From: Roseibacillus sp. | Lineage (GTDB): Bacteria > Verrucomicrobiota > Verrucomicrobiia > Verrucomicrobiales > Akkermansiaceae | NCBI GenBank assembly: GCA_028821775.1 | Contig: JAPKFB010000002.1 | Span: 1-64,000 of the forward strand | Length of the DNA stretch: 64,000 nucleotides | Reading direction: 5' to 3' | Part shown: one piece after another, positions 1-8,842 of the stretch | Numbering within the stretch: the first letter of the stretch is position 1 | Layout of the letters: the number at the start of each line of letters is the position of its first letter | Notes under the pieces: model-generated | Databases searched by the model: none | The model's input: the letters and a program-made list of their open reading frames with translations, nothing else | What the model was told of the DNA's origin: nothing | Made by a program: the position numbers and the translations under genes

Positions 1-3000
1 GCCTCCGATGCAGGTGCTGGAAAAGTTGACCGGGTTGGAGAGGATCAATCCTGCGGGCAGGGAGTCGGTAAAGGAGATCCCGTTCGCCGGCGTGGTGGAA
101 GCACTGTTGTCGATGGTGAAGGTCAGGGTGCCAATCTGCCCGGCATTGATGCTGAGGGGGGCAAAGGCCTTGCTGAAGAGGGGAGGAGGATTGACAGTGA
201 GGGTCGCAGAGGCGCTGCCGCTGTTGCCGAGCGAAGAGATGAGCTCCCCGGTAGAGTTCAGGTAGGCTCCTGGATCGTTGGCGGTGACATTGACGGTGAC
301 GGTGCAACTGTTCCCCGCTGCCACCGTGCCGCCGGTGTAGCTGATCGTTCCGGTTCCGCTCTGAGCGGTGAGGGTGCCTCCGGTGCAGGTGGTGGCGGCA
401 CCGGACGGGGTGGCGATGACGGTGCCGGCCGGAAGAACGTCGGTGAAATCGATCGCGGTGGCGTCGAGGGAGCTCGCGTTGTTGTTGATGGTGAAGGTCA
501 GAGTGCTTAGGCTCCCACTCGCAATCGAATCGGGAGAGAAACTCTGGGTGAAGTTGGGCGGGATGGGTTGGATCAGGAGGGTGTCGGTGGCGGGAAAGCC
601 AATCAGCATCGATTGGTCTTGGAGTAATTCGGTGGTGAGTCGGCTGGTGGTGTTGAGGTAGGTGCCGATCGGGGTTGCGATCGGAACGCGCACCTCGACA
701 CTGAAGGTGCAGGATTCTCCAGGCCCAAGCGACCCGCCCGAGAGGGTGAGAAGGTTGGTGCCGGTGAGTTCGGAATTGAGACCGCAGACGGGAACGGTGA
801 TTTCCGGGACAATGACTTCGATATCGTCAAACCACACTTGCGTGATTTCGGCTGCATTGCCCGAGCTGCTGTTATAGGCCCCAAGGACGATGGTGTGATC
901 TCCGAGTCCGAGGGCGACGTTGAAGGTGGCGAATTGCCAGCCGGTATCGGAGTCGATGCCACCATTGCCATCGCCGGTGAAGCGGGAGAGTGAGCTTTCG
1001 GGGCCTGCGCCATAGCGGATTCCATCGATGGTCAGGATCGCCTCTCCATACTCGTTGTTGTCGTATTCCGAATCGAACAAGAGACGATAGCGGAGATTGA
1101 CGGTCGCGGTCGCCGCTTCGGTGAGAGTGAAGGTGCGGGTGAATCCGCCTGAACTCTCGGGGTTGAAGAAGTTGGCGAGGAATCCTTTCCCTCCAGCCGT
1201 GACCGTGATGGCTCCGCCGGTGTTGCCGCCTGCGGGATCAACGGATCCATTCGAAGTGCCCGGGTCATTCGAGTCAAAGATGTCGTCCACGTAGGTAAAT
1301 CCGCCCACCGCTGATTGGGAGGCGGGCACGAGTTGGAGATCCATCCCGACGTCGCTGCTTTCCAGCGTGTTCTGGTGGACTTCGACCGCGATGGTGTTGG
1401 TCCCTTCGACGAGAATGCCGGACAGGCTGGGAGAGCCCGAGGCATAGGCGACCTCATCGCCGAGACCGGACAAGGTGGTTGTGATGACTGGACCGGTCGG
1501 CATGCTGGGGGTGCGAAAGACCTCTACGCCATTGACATAGATGATGGCGCCATCATCGATGAGGTATTCGAGAAGCCAGTCGGTTTCGGCTGCTTGGGCG
1601 GCGGTGACCTCAAATTCGTTGCGGAAGAGATAGGTGGTGGTGAGGTTTTGCAAATTGGGGGCGTTGTCGATTCCTCCCAGGATGTTTGGCGTGCCGAGGG
1701 GGAACCCATCGATGACGTCGCCTTGCAGAGGAGCGTTGGCGGAACCCCACGGACCGATGGTCGAAGTGGTGACCTCGAAGGCCTCGGAGTTCCAGGCGTT
1801 GCCACTCCCGTCGACAGGATAGTCCTGCGAGAGACCGTTCTCATTTTCGATGCGATCGAGATAGTCCCAGACACCGCTGATGATGGGAGCTGAGCCACCG
1901 CCGTTGAAGGCCGCATTCACAATGGTGCCTCCGAGGACCGGGATCTCGGAGGCGGCCAGTCCGGGGAGGGTGGCATTGAGATCGTCGGTAAAGCTGATGT
2001 CCGAGTAGGTCTCGCTCTGGCTGTTGTTGGTGATGGTGAATTCCAAAGTGCCGGTGCCGCCGGGAGCGACGGGATCATCGGTGAATTCCTTGCTGAAGGA
2101 GAGGTTGGCCACTTCGTTGGGAGCAAGGACCTCAAGGACCGCGCAGGCGAATCCGCCGGAGACCGTCTCGCCCCCTGCGCTGTTGGAAGTGAGGTTGCCG
2201 GAGATGCTGAGGTTTTGACCGGCAGTGACACCAACAACATCGAGGGTGAGGGTGCAGGATTGCCCAGCGAGGAGAGTTGGGTTCGGGGTGTCGGGATTGA
2301 AGATGATTTCCTGGGTGCCCGGGACGGCCGTCAGTTGAACGTCGGGGCAACTGGAGGTGAGGTTGGAGGGGTTGGCGATGACGATGCCGGCTGGCAGCAT
2401 GTCGGTGAAGGTGAGATTGGCGGCATCCTCGAGGCCCTGGTTCTCGATGGTGTAGGTAAGAGTCGTGGTGCCTCCCAGGGGAACCAGGTTGGGGAAAAAT
2501 CTTTTGGTGAATCCGAGCACCGGTCCCTGTGCAGGAGCCCCGAGGGTGTCGGTGGCAGGGCCACTGTTTCCCAGGCTTGAGCTCAGGTCGCCGGTTGTCA
2601 GAACGAAGGGGCCGGGGCCCGACATGGTGAGGGTGACCTCCACGCGACAGATCGTTCCAGCGGCTACTTGTCCTCCAGAGAGAGAAATCGAGGTGCCTCC
2701 ATCAACTGCGCTCAAAGTGCCGCCGCAGTCGGAAATCGGATTGGCTGGGGCTGCGAGCGTAACCCCATTGGGTAATTGGAGAGTGAAGGTGAGCTCTGTG
2801 GAGGGCGATTTGTTGGCGCTATTATCGATCGTGAAGGAGAGCGCCGTACAGCTTCCGGCACCCATTTCAGCGGGGGAGAGGCTCATTCCAAACGCGGGCG
2901 GGGAATTGAGGCCCGCGAACGCGGCTGAGGCGGCCATCACAGCACTGCAAATGAGCGGAGCGAGGATCCGGGAGAAGGGACATCTAAGGACGTGGCAGGC

Positions 3001-3021
3001 GAGGACGGTGCGGGCGTTCAT
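1..3021 (-). CDS. Secreted DUF7933/DUF11-type repeat protein, 3' end outside the window
   Basis: The frame starting with ATG at 3021 stays open to base 1, giving 1007 codons without a stop, so the C-terminus lies beyond the window. Residues 1-36 form a long signal peptide with a hydrophobic stretch ending around AASAAFAG. At least five copies of a beta-sandwich repeat follow, each with the signature TLTFTIDN, then FTD.LPAG, then a TCxGG or SCxF cysteine pair. I recognise this as the DUF7933/DUF11-like repeat of surface or adhesin-type proteins. The third copy is interrupted between about residues 363 and 742 by a different module. That insert has NxIAVEVHQN-like jelly-roll features and a DDIE-containing carbohydrate-binding-like stretch; the repeat then resumes at VCGLNSELTGT. 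The role is unknown; a cell-surface or extracellular structural job is inferred. The assignment to a repeat protein is firm, the exact family less so. Confidence 0.8.
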   Translation of the reverse strand, partial: MNARTVLACHVLRCPFSRILAPLICSAVMAASAAFAGLNSPPAFGMSLSPAEMGAGSCTALSFTIDNSANKSPSTELTFTLQLPNGVTLAAPANPISDCGGTLSAVDGGTSISLSGGQVAAGTICRVEVTLTMSGPGPFVLTTGDLSSSLGNSGPATDTLGAPAQGPVLGFTKRFFPNLVPLGGTTTLTYTIENQGLEDAANLTFTDMLPAGIVIANPSNLTSSCPDVQLTAVPGTQEIIFNPDTPNPTLLAGQSCTLTLDVVGVTAGQNLSISGNLTSNSAGGETVSGGFACAVLEVLAPNEVANLSFSKEFTDDPVAPGGTGTLEFTITNNSQSETYSDISFTDDLNATLPGLAASEIPVLGGTIVNAAFNGGGSAPIISGVWDYLDRIENENGLSQDYPVDGSGNAWNSEAFEVTTSTIGPWGSANAPLQGDVIDGFPLGTPNILGGIDNAPNLQNLTTTYLFRNEFEVTAAQAAETDWLLEYLIDDGAIIYVNGVEVFRTPSMPTGPVITTTLSGLGDEVAYASGSPSLSGILVEGTNTIAVEVHQNTLESSDVGMDLQLVPASQSAVGGFTYVDDIFDSNDPGTSNGSVDPAGGNTGGAITVTAGGKGFLANFFNPESSGGFTRTFTLTEAATATVNLRYRLLFDSEYDNNEYGEAILTIDGIRYGAGPESSLSRFTGDGNGGIDSDTGWQFATFNVALGLGDHTIVLGAYNSSSGNAAEITQVWFDDIEVIVPEITVPVCGLNSELTGTNLLTLSGGSLGPGESCTFSVEVRVPIATPIGTYLNTTSRLTTELLQDQSMLIGFPATDTLLIQPIPPNFTQSFSPDSIASGSLSTLTFTINNNASSLDATAIDFTDVLPAGTVIATPSGAATTCTGGTLTAQSGTGTISYTGGTVAAGNSCTVTVNVTANDPGAYLNSTGELISSLGNSGSASATLTVNPPPLFSKAFAPLSINAGQIGTLTFTIDNSASTTPANGISFTDSLPAGLILSNPVNFSSTCIGG

Positions 3022-3351
3022 TGGCTGGACAGAGGTAGCGCGGGATGAGCGTTGGAATTCAGAGCGCGGTAGAGGTGAACAAATTCTCAGGGGAGAACTT
3101 TAGGATGACAACGCTCAAGTATGCGTGAAATTCCCCGTCGAGACCGCAAACTACCACAGTTTTTCCGAGTTTTTCAGGAGTTGCGGGAAGCGAGAACCGG
3201 GTCTCTCCAAGCATTTTGATCAGGCTGAGAGAGGTTGGAGGCACGGAATTGATAAACCCGACTTGAAGAAGTTCGCATTTTGGAGAACATTAAAGTCCGC
3301 TCTGCGCTCCCCCGAGTCCTCCGCTTGGCAAAGGCAGCTCCCCTCAATCCT
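3022..3351. other. Divergent intergenic region between repeat protein and pseudopilin
   Basis: This 330-base spacer separates two divergently transcribed genes, so it should hold promoters for both. It is less GC-rich than its surroundings, with T-rich stretches around 3160-3175. I could not identify a convincing -35/-10 pair or a Shine-Dalgarno motif. No coding potential is apparent. Confidence 0.4.
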
Positions 3352-4140
3352 ATGAATCATTTGAGCAGATCAAGGCCTCGCTCGTTGCGCCGGGCGGGTT
3401 TCACGATCCTGGAACTCCTCGTCGTGGTCGCAGTCATTCTGATTCTTGCGGCCTTGAGTTTCCAGGTGATGAAGAGCATCTACCAGAAGGCCAATCTCGC
3501 GCGCGCGACTGGGAAAATCAGTGATCTTGGTGCCGCCTTTGTGGGATATACCGCCGACAGCGGCGGGCTCCTTCCGATGGAGAACTTTTCCGGTTCGGGC
3601 GATGGGTGGGACGCAGCGGAAGATCCCGCTGCGCAGGAGGTTTGGTACAATGCTCTACCTGCGAGTATGGGGTCGCGTTCGGTTGGTGAAATCGGCGCGG
3701 CCAATCAACCGGAGGCCTTCTACGACGATTCCTATCCGATCTTCGTTCCGGGCGCCCCCTATCCGGCCGGCGAGAAGAAATACAAGAAACCGATGTATGC
3801 GATCGGGATGAACAGCCGATTGCAGCGGACTGATGATGAATCAGGCATCAAGGAGCGAGGCACCTTGGTGTCGATTCAGGTTCCCATTAATACCGTTGTT
3901 TTTCTCGAGCGGGGAATGCCGAAGGACAAGAAAATTGTCGGATCACAGGCCAACTTCACGGCCACGCCGAAGGCGAGCCCGAAGGCATTTGCGGGGCGTC
4001 ACAATCAGAAGGGGCTCCTTCTCTTTGCCGATGGTCACGTTGAGGTTCGTTCGGTCTTGGATTTACTCACTCCCGGAGGAGAGGTCATCATTCAGGAAGG
4101 CATCATCTGGACCCGCGATCCCTTGGACAATCCGAACTAG
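3352..4140 (+). CDS. Type II secretion/prepilin-like pseudopilin with H-X9-DG domain
   Basis: This 262-residue protein has a basic leader followed by AGFTILELLVV, the classic prepilin peptidase cleavage and methylation motif (cleavage before F, E at +5). A single hydrophobic helix follows, at residues about 18-40. Near the C-terminus is an H followed nine residues later by DG (H-NQKGLLLFA-DG), the 'prepilin-type processing-associated H-X9-DG' signature abundant in Verrucomicrobiota and Planctomycetota. The product is expected in the inner membrane as a GspG/GspH-like pseudopilin or a DUF1559-like relative. I chose the ATG at 3352 because it puts the basic leader directly before the cleavage site; an upstream in-frame start at 3280 adds 24 residues with no sense. 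No other secretion genes adjoin it, so it is an orphan pseudopilin here. Confidence 0.85.
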   Translation: MNHLSRSRPRSLRRAGFTILELLVVVAVILILAALSFQVMKSIYQKANLARATGKISDLGAAFVGYTADSGGLLPMENFSGSGDGWDAAEDPAAQEVWYNALPASMGSRSVGEIGAANQPEAFYDDSYPIFVPGAPYPAGEKKYKKPMYAIGMNSRLQRTDDESGIKERGTLVSIQVPINTVVFLERGMPKDKKIVGSQANFTATPKASPKAFAGRHNQKGLLLFADGHVEVRSVLDLLTPGGEVIIQEGIIWTRDPLDNPN

Positions 4141-4211
4141 GTTGCGATGCTCCGGGCATGGTGCCGCATCACTACCGAACGCATTCCCGCCACCTAGAAT
4201 GCGATGCTGGC

Positions 4212-4682
4212 ATGAAGGGTCACCCTCATTCGAGGGTCGGAATTTTCCTGCTCTCGGTTTTGCTGGTGATCAACTCGCCAGCAGCGATCACGGTCAACGG
4301 GATTGCGGATCAGGAGATCGAGAACGATCAGGCTTCCTTCACCGTTCCCAGTGGAGCGGCTTCACGATTGTTGCACAACTCAATGGCACGCCCGTCGTTC
4401 TCGACAGCGCGCGGAGGACCTCGGAGCGCGGATTGATCAACTGGATTCCCTCTCCGCCATCGCGTTGGCGCCCCACGCATTTGTAAGCATGGGAATGCAG
4501 GTCGTCACCCCGTCCGCCCTGCCCCTGGGTTCGAAATTCCGCTCATGGTGCGGCTCTTCGATCCGGGATCTGATCGCGGACTGCGCCTCAATGGGAGGGT
4601 GGAGGTGCCCGGGGTGACCCGCCCGCTTTTGCTCACCCCAGGGGAGTCCGATCCACGCAAGTTCTTCCGCTTGGCCCGGTAG
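4212..4682 (+). pseudogene. Remnant of CotH/lamin-tail-like secreted protein
   Basis: Three pieces in different frames look like one decayed gene. An N-terminal piece from ATG 4212 has a signal peptide, followed by AAITVNGIADQEIENDQASF. A shift at about 4345-4355 moves it to another frame reading SGFTIVAQLNGTPVVLDSA, which ends at 4486. A C-terminal piece ends at the TAG at 4680-4682 and reads LRLNGRVEVPGVTRPLLLT, then ESDPRKFFRLAR. The N-terminal pattern (ITVNGIAD...FTV...ATLNG-like) and the terminal KFFRL are typical of the large CotH-kinase/lamin-tail proteins of Verrucomicrobiota, which are over 1000 residues. Here only the two ends survive in under 500 bases. No function is expected. The family assignment rests on recalled patterns, not an alignment. 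Confidence 0.5.
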
Positions 4683-4781
4683 GCGATGGTGGTGTTCGAA
4701 GGACGGATCCCCCGCGAGATGCGAGTTGACGGTTTTAGTTCCCGGGCTGAGGCTATGGGATCAATGCTGAAGATCGCAAGC

Positions 4782-6803
4782 ATGATGAAACGAGGACGCG
4801 CAGTGATTCTCGCGCTGGGTTTGGTCGCGCAGGCTGGAGCGGAACCCGTGATGGTGGGCGCCTGCAAGGTGCAGGTCACCCCCAGAGAGCCCGTTGTCTT
4901 GGCCGGCTATGGAGCACGCATCAGGGAGTGGGAAGGAATTGATACCCAACTTTGGACCCGGGCGCTGGTGATCGGAGAGAAGGATCCGGTCGCGATTGTT
5001 GTCCTCGATAACTGCGGTGTTCCGGGCGCGATCAAGGCGCGACTTGTGAAGCGATTGGCGGAGCATGGCATCGGAGCAGAGCGGCTGGTGGTGGCTGCTA
5101 CGCATACCCACAATGCGCCCAACCTCATTGGCTATGCTCCGGTGCTCTGGGCGGGTCGCACCACCGTGGAGCAGGATGAACGCATGGGGCGCTATACCGA
5201 CTTCGCGGTGACGCAGATGGCTCTCGCGGTCACGACCGCGTTGAAGAAGCGTGAGCCGATGCACCTGGAGTGGGCGCAAGGGCGGGCGACCTTTGGGGGG
5301 AATCGACGCGTCCTTCGTGAGGGCAAGTGGGCTGGTTTTGGATTTCAACGCGACAAGCCGGTCGATCACAGCCTGCCGGTCCTTGCTGCCCGCGATGAGA
5401 GTGGTGAGGTGCGGGTCCTGTGGGCAAACTACGCGTGCCATTGCACGACAGTCGGATCGCGCAATCACGTCGGTGGGGATTGGGCGGGCTATGCCAATCG
5501 CTCGATGGAAAGAGCATTCCCCGCCGCGACGGCACTCATGACAATCGGGTGTGGGGCCGATATTGGTCCGCAACCGAGTGGCAACCTGCAGATTGCGGAG
5601 GAGCACGGAGAGACGATTGGGGCCGAAGTGCGGCGCTTATTGGCTGGAGAGATGAAGAAACTGAAGAGCGGTCCCGCCGTCACGGGCAAGTCGGTGAAAC
5701 TGCCTCTTGTTGAGAGCAAGCCTCGCAAACACTGGGAGGAACTGCGAGTCAAGGGTGGTTTTGAGGGCCAACTCGCGCTCGCCATGCTCAAGAAACTGGA
5801 TGCTGGCGGGAACGTTCCCTCCCAGGTGGACTATCCCGTCACGAGTTGGACGTTTGGGAGCGATCTTGCGATGGTGTTTCTCCCGGGGGAGGTGGTGGTC
5901 GATTACGCGGTGCGCTTGAATCGTGAACTCGCCTGGCCGCGGCTCTGGATCACGGCCTGGTCAAATGACATGCCGGGATATATTCCGTCCAAGCGGGTCC
6001 TCGAGGAAGGGGGCTACGAAGCGGAGTTTTCGCAGGTCTACTACCAGTTGCCTGGGCGCTACCGAGCAGAGATTGAAGAGGTGGTTATTGGTGCGGTGCG
6101 TGAGGTGGTGGGCGAAGCTTATGTGGCGCCTGCAGATCAGGAAGGAGCGCCCTTTCATCGCTTGCCCAGTGGGGAGGAGGTGGCCTTCAGGCGACTGGCA
6201 AACTGGGCCGCGGGCGCCAAAAGCACGACCGAGAGACAATTCCTTCGAGAGCTCAGCGGCCATGCCCGCGTTGCCGGGCCTGCGATCAGCAGAGTGATGA
6301 AGCATGAGGGGGAAGAAGCCAGATGGTTTAATTTTGCGGGAGACCAGGTGGAGCGCATGTTCATTCGCCAGGAGAGGACGGGAGCAGAGTTGGGATGGAA
6401 GAGTCCGGTGCTCCATGCGCTGCCGTCCCAACCGCTGGTCCTTTGCTTCACGGGAGGAGTGGGTTGGCGGTCGCAGCCGCAGCGCAAGGGGTTTGCCCTC
6501 ACTGTGAATGGGCAAGAGAGTCTCGTATTCGGGGTCTCCTCCAAGCCCGCGAGATGGGTCTCGAAGGATGGAGAGATCGAACTCTGGTACCTGCCGACAT
6601 GGACGTCGAATGAAGATTCGGGAGGGTTCTTCTTCATCGTGATCGGGGAATCGTTCGTCGCTCCGAAGGAGAAAATCAATTTTTCAGTGCGCTCTCTCGG
6701 TGAAGGATCGAAGCGCTGGTTTGCGATCGACTCAAAGCAGGAAATTGGAGAGAAGTTGGTCAAGTTCAATGCCGCTTTGAAGTCCTCCTCGCGAATGCCA
6801 TGA
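4782..6803 (+). CDS. Neutral/alkaline non-lysosomal ceramidase-like hydrolase
   Basis: This 673-residue exported protein has a signal peptide at residues 1-20 (MMKRGRAVILALGLVAQAGA). The region from about residue 21 to 340 matches the neutral ceramidase N-terminal domain family: KVQVTP..P..LAGYG, THTHNAP at about 107 (zinc-binding type histidines) and ACHCTT at about 217. In true neutral ceramidases the nucleophilic serine sits in a GDxSPN-type motif; here the matching segment reads GCGADIGPQPSG (about 256-267), without that serine in register. Ceramidase activity is therefore doubtful, and a different amide or ester substrate is possible. The start could also be ATG 4764 (MLKIAS...). Its stop overlaps the next ATG by four bases (ATGA), so it is translationally coupled to the DUF3472 gene. 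Confidence 0.75.
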   Translation: MMKRGRAVILALGLVAQAGAEPVMVGACKVQVTPREPVVLAGYGARIREWEGIDTQLWTRALVIGEKDPVAIVVLDNCGVPGAIKARLVKRLAEHGIGAERLVVAATHTHNAPNLIGYAPVLWAGRTTVEQDERMGRYTDFAVTQMALAVTTALKKREPMHLEWAQGRATFGGNRRVLREGKWAGFGFQRDKPVDHSLPVLAARDESGEVRVLWANYACHCTTVGSRNHVGGDWAGYANRSMERAFPAATALMTIGCGADIGPQPSGNLQIAEEHGETIGAEVRRLLAGEMKKLKSGPAVTGKSVKLPLVESKPRKHWEELRVKGGFEGQLALAMLKKLDAGGNVPSQVDYPVTSWTFGSDLAMVFLPGEVVVDYAVRLNRELAWPRLWITAWSNDMPGYIPSKRVLEEGGYEAEFSQVYYQLPGRYRAEIEEVVIGAVREVVGEAYVAPADQEGAPFHRLPSGEEVAFRRLANWAAGAKSTTERQFLRELSGHARVAGPAISRVMKHEGEEARWFNFAGDQVERMFIRQERTGAELGWKSPVLHALPSQPLVLCFTGGVGWRSQPQRKGFALTVNGQESLVFGVSSKPARWVSKDGEIELWYLPTWTSNEDSGGFFFIVIGESFVAPKEKINFSVRSLGEGSKRWFAIDSKQEIGEKLVKFNAALKSSSRMP

Positions 6804-7942
6804 AGAAACTGTTGTGCTCCCTGATCCTGTCCTCGATCCAGGTGGTCTGGGCTGGAGAAAATGCCGCGCCTTCGTCGCATTTCGTTTTTGACGATAATTT
6901 TGAAGGCGACATCATCATCAACGAAGTGCGGGTGCCGAAAGGTGGGGAGGCTCTTTACACCTACTACGAAACCATGGGATGGCGGGGGAAGGCCGCAGGC
7001 TACTGTGGGCTCCAGGCTCACCCCAAGGCCCACAACTTCATCTTTTCGATTTGGGATCACAAGAGTCACACTGCACCGATCAAGGCTGTGCATCGAGGAC
7101 CGGACACGCAGACGGAGAAGTTCGGAGGAGAAGGCACTGGTCTCAAGTCCTGGAACTTCGAATTGGGGTGGCAGACGGACACCTGGTATAGCCTGGTGTC
7201 GCGTTGTTGGCCGGTGGGAGAGCACATGTATTACGGGTTCTGGTCCCGCTCGGGAGCGACCGAGGAGTGGACTCACCTCGTGACGATGGATGTCGCGGTC
7301 AAGGATGCCTACTTCAATGGAGGAACCGACTCATTCATCGAGGACTGGCTGGAGACCGGAAAGAACAAGCGCGTGACCAACCTGCGGGGTGGATGGAAGC
7401 GCAGACGTGATCGCTCATGGTATCCCTTTGGGGGCGGGCGCTACTCGGTGAATTCCTGGGATCTGGTGAAGGGGAAGCGTTCGTTTCACTACAACACGAA
7501 CTGGAATGGGGGGGTCTCTAAAGATTCCACCGGTGAGTTCTATTTCATGGCTGCGGGTGGGGCGGAAACAAAGCCCACCAGCACGAATCCCTCGAAGCAT
7601 GGGATCAAGCGCACAGAGACGGAACCGAGCTATGCCCCGCTCGGGATCAAATCCCTCCGGGCCCGCCTGGCCGAGGGGAACAAAGTGATGGTGGAGTGGG
7701 AAAACGATCCCACCGGTCTTCCACAGTTTGGTTGCGAGATCGTGGTCTATGAACGGCCGCGAACGGGAATGGAGCGGGTAGTGGCTACCGAGTCCTTGGG
7801 CGCTCATCAACGTAGGGCGAAGATCCAGTTGTCGGTAAAGAGATCTGAGGGATGCCATTTCGCGGTGAAAATCAGGGTGCGAGACATCCTGGATCGTGAC
7901 CTGCAGATCAAAGAGGCAGTCGTGAGCGAGATCGGGGAGTGA
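6800..7942 (+). CDS. DUF3472 domain secreted protein
   Basis: This 380-residue protein has a signal peptide ending near VVWAG. The body has the features of DUF3472: YCGLQAHPKAHNFIFSIWD, the phrase FGGEGTG, then a tryptophan- and aromatic-rich beta region (TWYSLVSRCWP). This family appears in secreted proteins, probably with a concanavalin-like or carbohydrate-binding fold; no enzymatic activity is established. A C-terminal fibronectin-like segment (about residues 285-375) may be a separate beta domain. ATGA overlap with the preceding ceramidase-like gene suggests co-production and a common extracellular substrate. No catalytic residues can be pointed out. Confidence 0.7.
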   Translation: MKKLLCSLILSSIQVVWAGENAAPSSHFVFDDNFEGDIIINEVRVPKGGEALYTYYETMGWRGKAAGYCGLQAHPKAHNFIFSIWDHKSHTAPIKAVHRGPDTQTEKFGGEGTGLKSWNFELGWQTDTWYSLVSRCWPVGEHMYYGFWSRSGATEEWTHLVTMDVAVKDAYFNGGTDSFIEDWLETGKNKRVTNLRGGWKRRRDRSWYPFGGGRYSVNSWDLVKGKRSFHYNTNWNGGVSKDSTGEFYFMAAGGAETKPTSTNPSKHGIKRTETEPSYAPLGIKSLRARLAEGNKVMVEWENDPTGLPQFGCEIVVYERPRTGMERVVATESLGAHQRRAKIQLSVKRSEGCHFAVKIRVRDILDRDLQIKEAVVSEIGE

Positions 7943-8107
7943 TCTGGTGGTTTCCGGTCGTATGACTGGTGGGTAGAATGGTGAGGGGAAGCCCATGGAA
8001 GGGCCTGCTTGGAGAGCCAAGGGAGAAATCAGTCCCATTCGGTGACCTTCTCGAATAACCTCGCCTCCTGCGACCGTATTTGAAGAATCGCAAGACACTC
8101 GAATACC
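7943..8107. other. Spacer before DUF1080 gene
   Basis: This 165-base spacer has no coding signal. It presumably carries the end of the ceramidase/DUF3472 transcript and the promoter of the following DUF1080 gene, but no clear terminator or promoter hexamers are visible. Confidence 0.3.
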
Positions 8108-8764
8108 ATGAAAATCATCACCACCCTCGCCCTCGCCACTGTTCTTTGCAACACCTCGCTCCACGCGGACCATCACGAGCTGCCCAAGGCCGGCAAGGAT
8201 GGCTGGATCACCCTCTTCAACGGAAAGGATCTTACCGGATGGGACGGAAATCCCGAAGTGTGGAGCGTGGTCGATGGCTACATCTCCGGCAAGATCGACA
8301 AACTCGTGGGCGGGAACACCTTCCTCGTCTACAAGCATCCCCTCGCCAACTACGTCCTCGAGGCGGAATGGATTCTCGTTGATGGCAAGGGCAACAGCGG
8401 CATCCAATATCGTTCCAAGCAATCTGTGCGGGGTGAGAACAAGTGGGTCGTGAAAGGTTACCAGGCCGACATCGGGAACGGTTGGTTCGGCAAGTTGTAT
8501 GAGGAAGGGGGACGAGGGCTCCTCGTCGGGAAGTACAAGAACACCCCTGAGATCAAGAAAGAGAATGGCTGGAATACTTATAAAATCACCGCCAACGGGA
8601 CGAAGCTCTCGCAGGAGATCAACGGGGTCGTGACGATTGAGCTCGACGACAAGGATCCCAAGAAGGCCGCCAAGGAGGGAATCATTGCTCTGCAGTACCA
8701 CTCACCCGGTGGCTTCGAAGTGCGCTACCGCAAGATTCGGATCAAGCTCCTGAAGAAGAAGTAG
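8108..8764 (+). CDS. DUF1080 (3-keto-disaccharide hydrolase) protein, short form
   Basis: This 218-residue exported protein has a signal peptide of about 20 residues (ending TSLHA). The rest is one concanavalin-like DUF1080 domain: ITLFNGKDLTGWDG near residue 35, GNSGIQYRS near 97, YQADIGNGWFGKLYEEGGRG near 118, and the closing GFEVRYRKIRIK. Members of this family are described as 3-keto-disaccharide or 3-ketoglycoside hydrolases, acting after oxidation of a sugar at C3. The substrate cannot be read from sequence. It stands alone between two spacers and appears monocistronic. It is shorter than, and distinct from, the two longer DUF1080 paralogs at 25204 and 56982. Confidence 0.85.
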   Translation: MKIITTLALATVLCNTSLHADHHELPKAGKDGWITLFNGKDLTGWDGNPEVWSVVDGYISGKIDKLVGGNTFLVYKHPLANYVLEAEWILVDGKGNSGIQYRSKQSVRGENKWVVKGYQADIGNGWFGKLYEEGGRGLLVGKYKNTPEIKKENGWNTYKITANGTKLSQEINGVVTIELDDKDPKKAAKEGIIALQYHSPGGFEVRYRKIRIKLLKKK

Positions 8765-8770
8765 GGCCAG

Positions 8771-8787
8771 AGTCTCCTCGGGAGACT
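8771..8787 (+). terminator. Hairpin after DUF1080 gene, possible terminator
   Basis: A perfect 7-base-pair stem (AGTCTCC/GGAGACT) with a three-base loop begins six bases after the stop of the DUF1080 gene. There is no following T tract, so Rho-independent termination is uncertain; it may only protect the mRNA 3' end. Confidence 0.35.
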
Positions 8788-8842
8788 GGATCTCAACACC
8801 CTGCTGGGTTGAATGGAGCAAGGATAAGATGGGGTGGAGTGG

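Noticed and set aside
603-2350. Several short open frames antisense or parallel to the repeat protein
   Set aside because: They are shadows of a GC-rich coding strand; the frame from 3021 to 1 carries clear domain repeats and stays open throughout.
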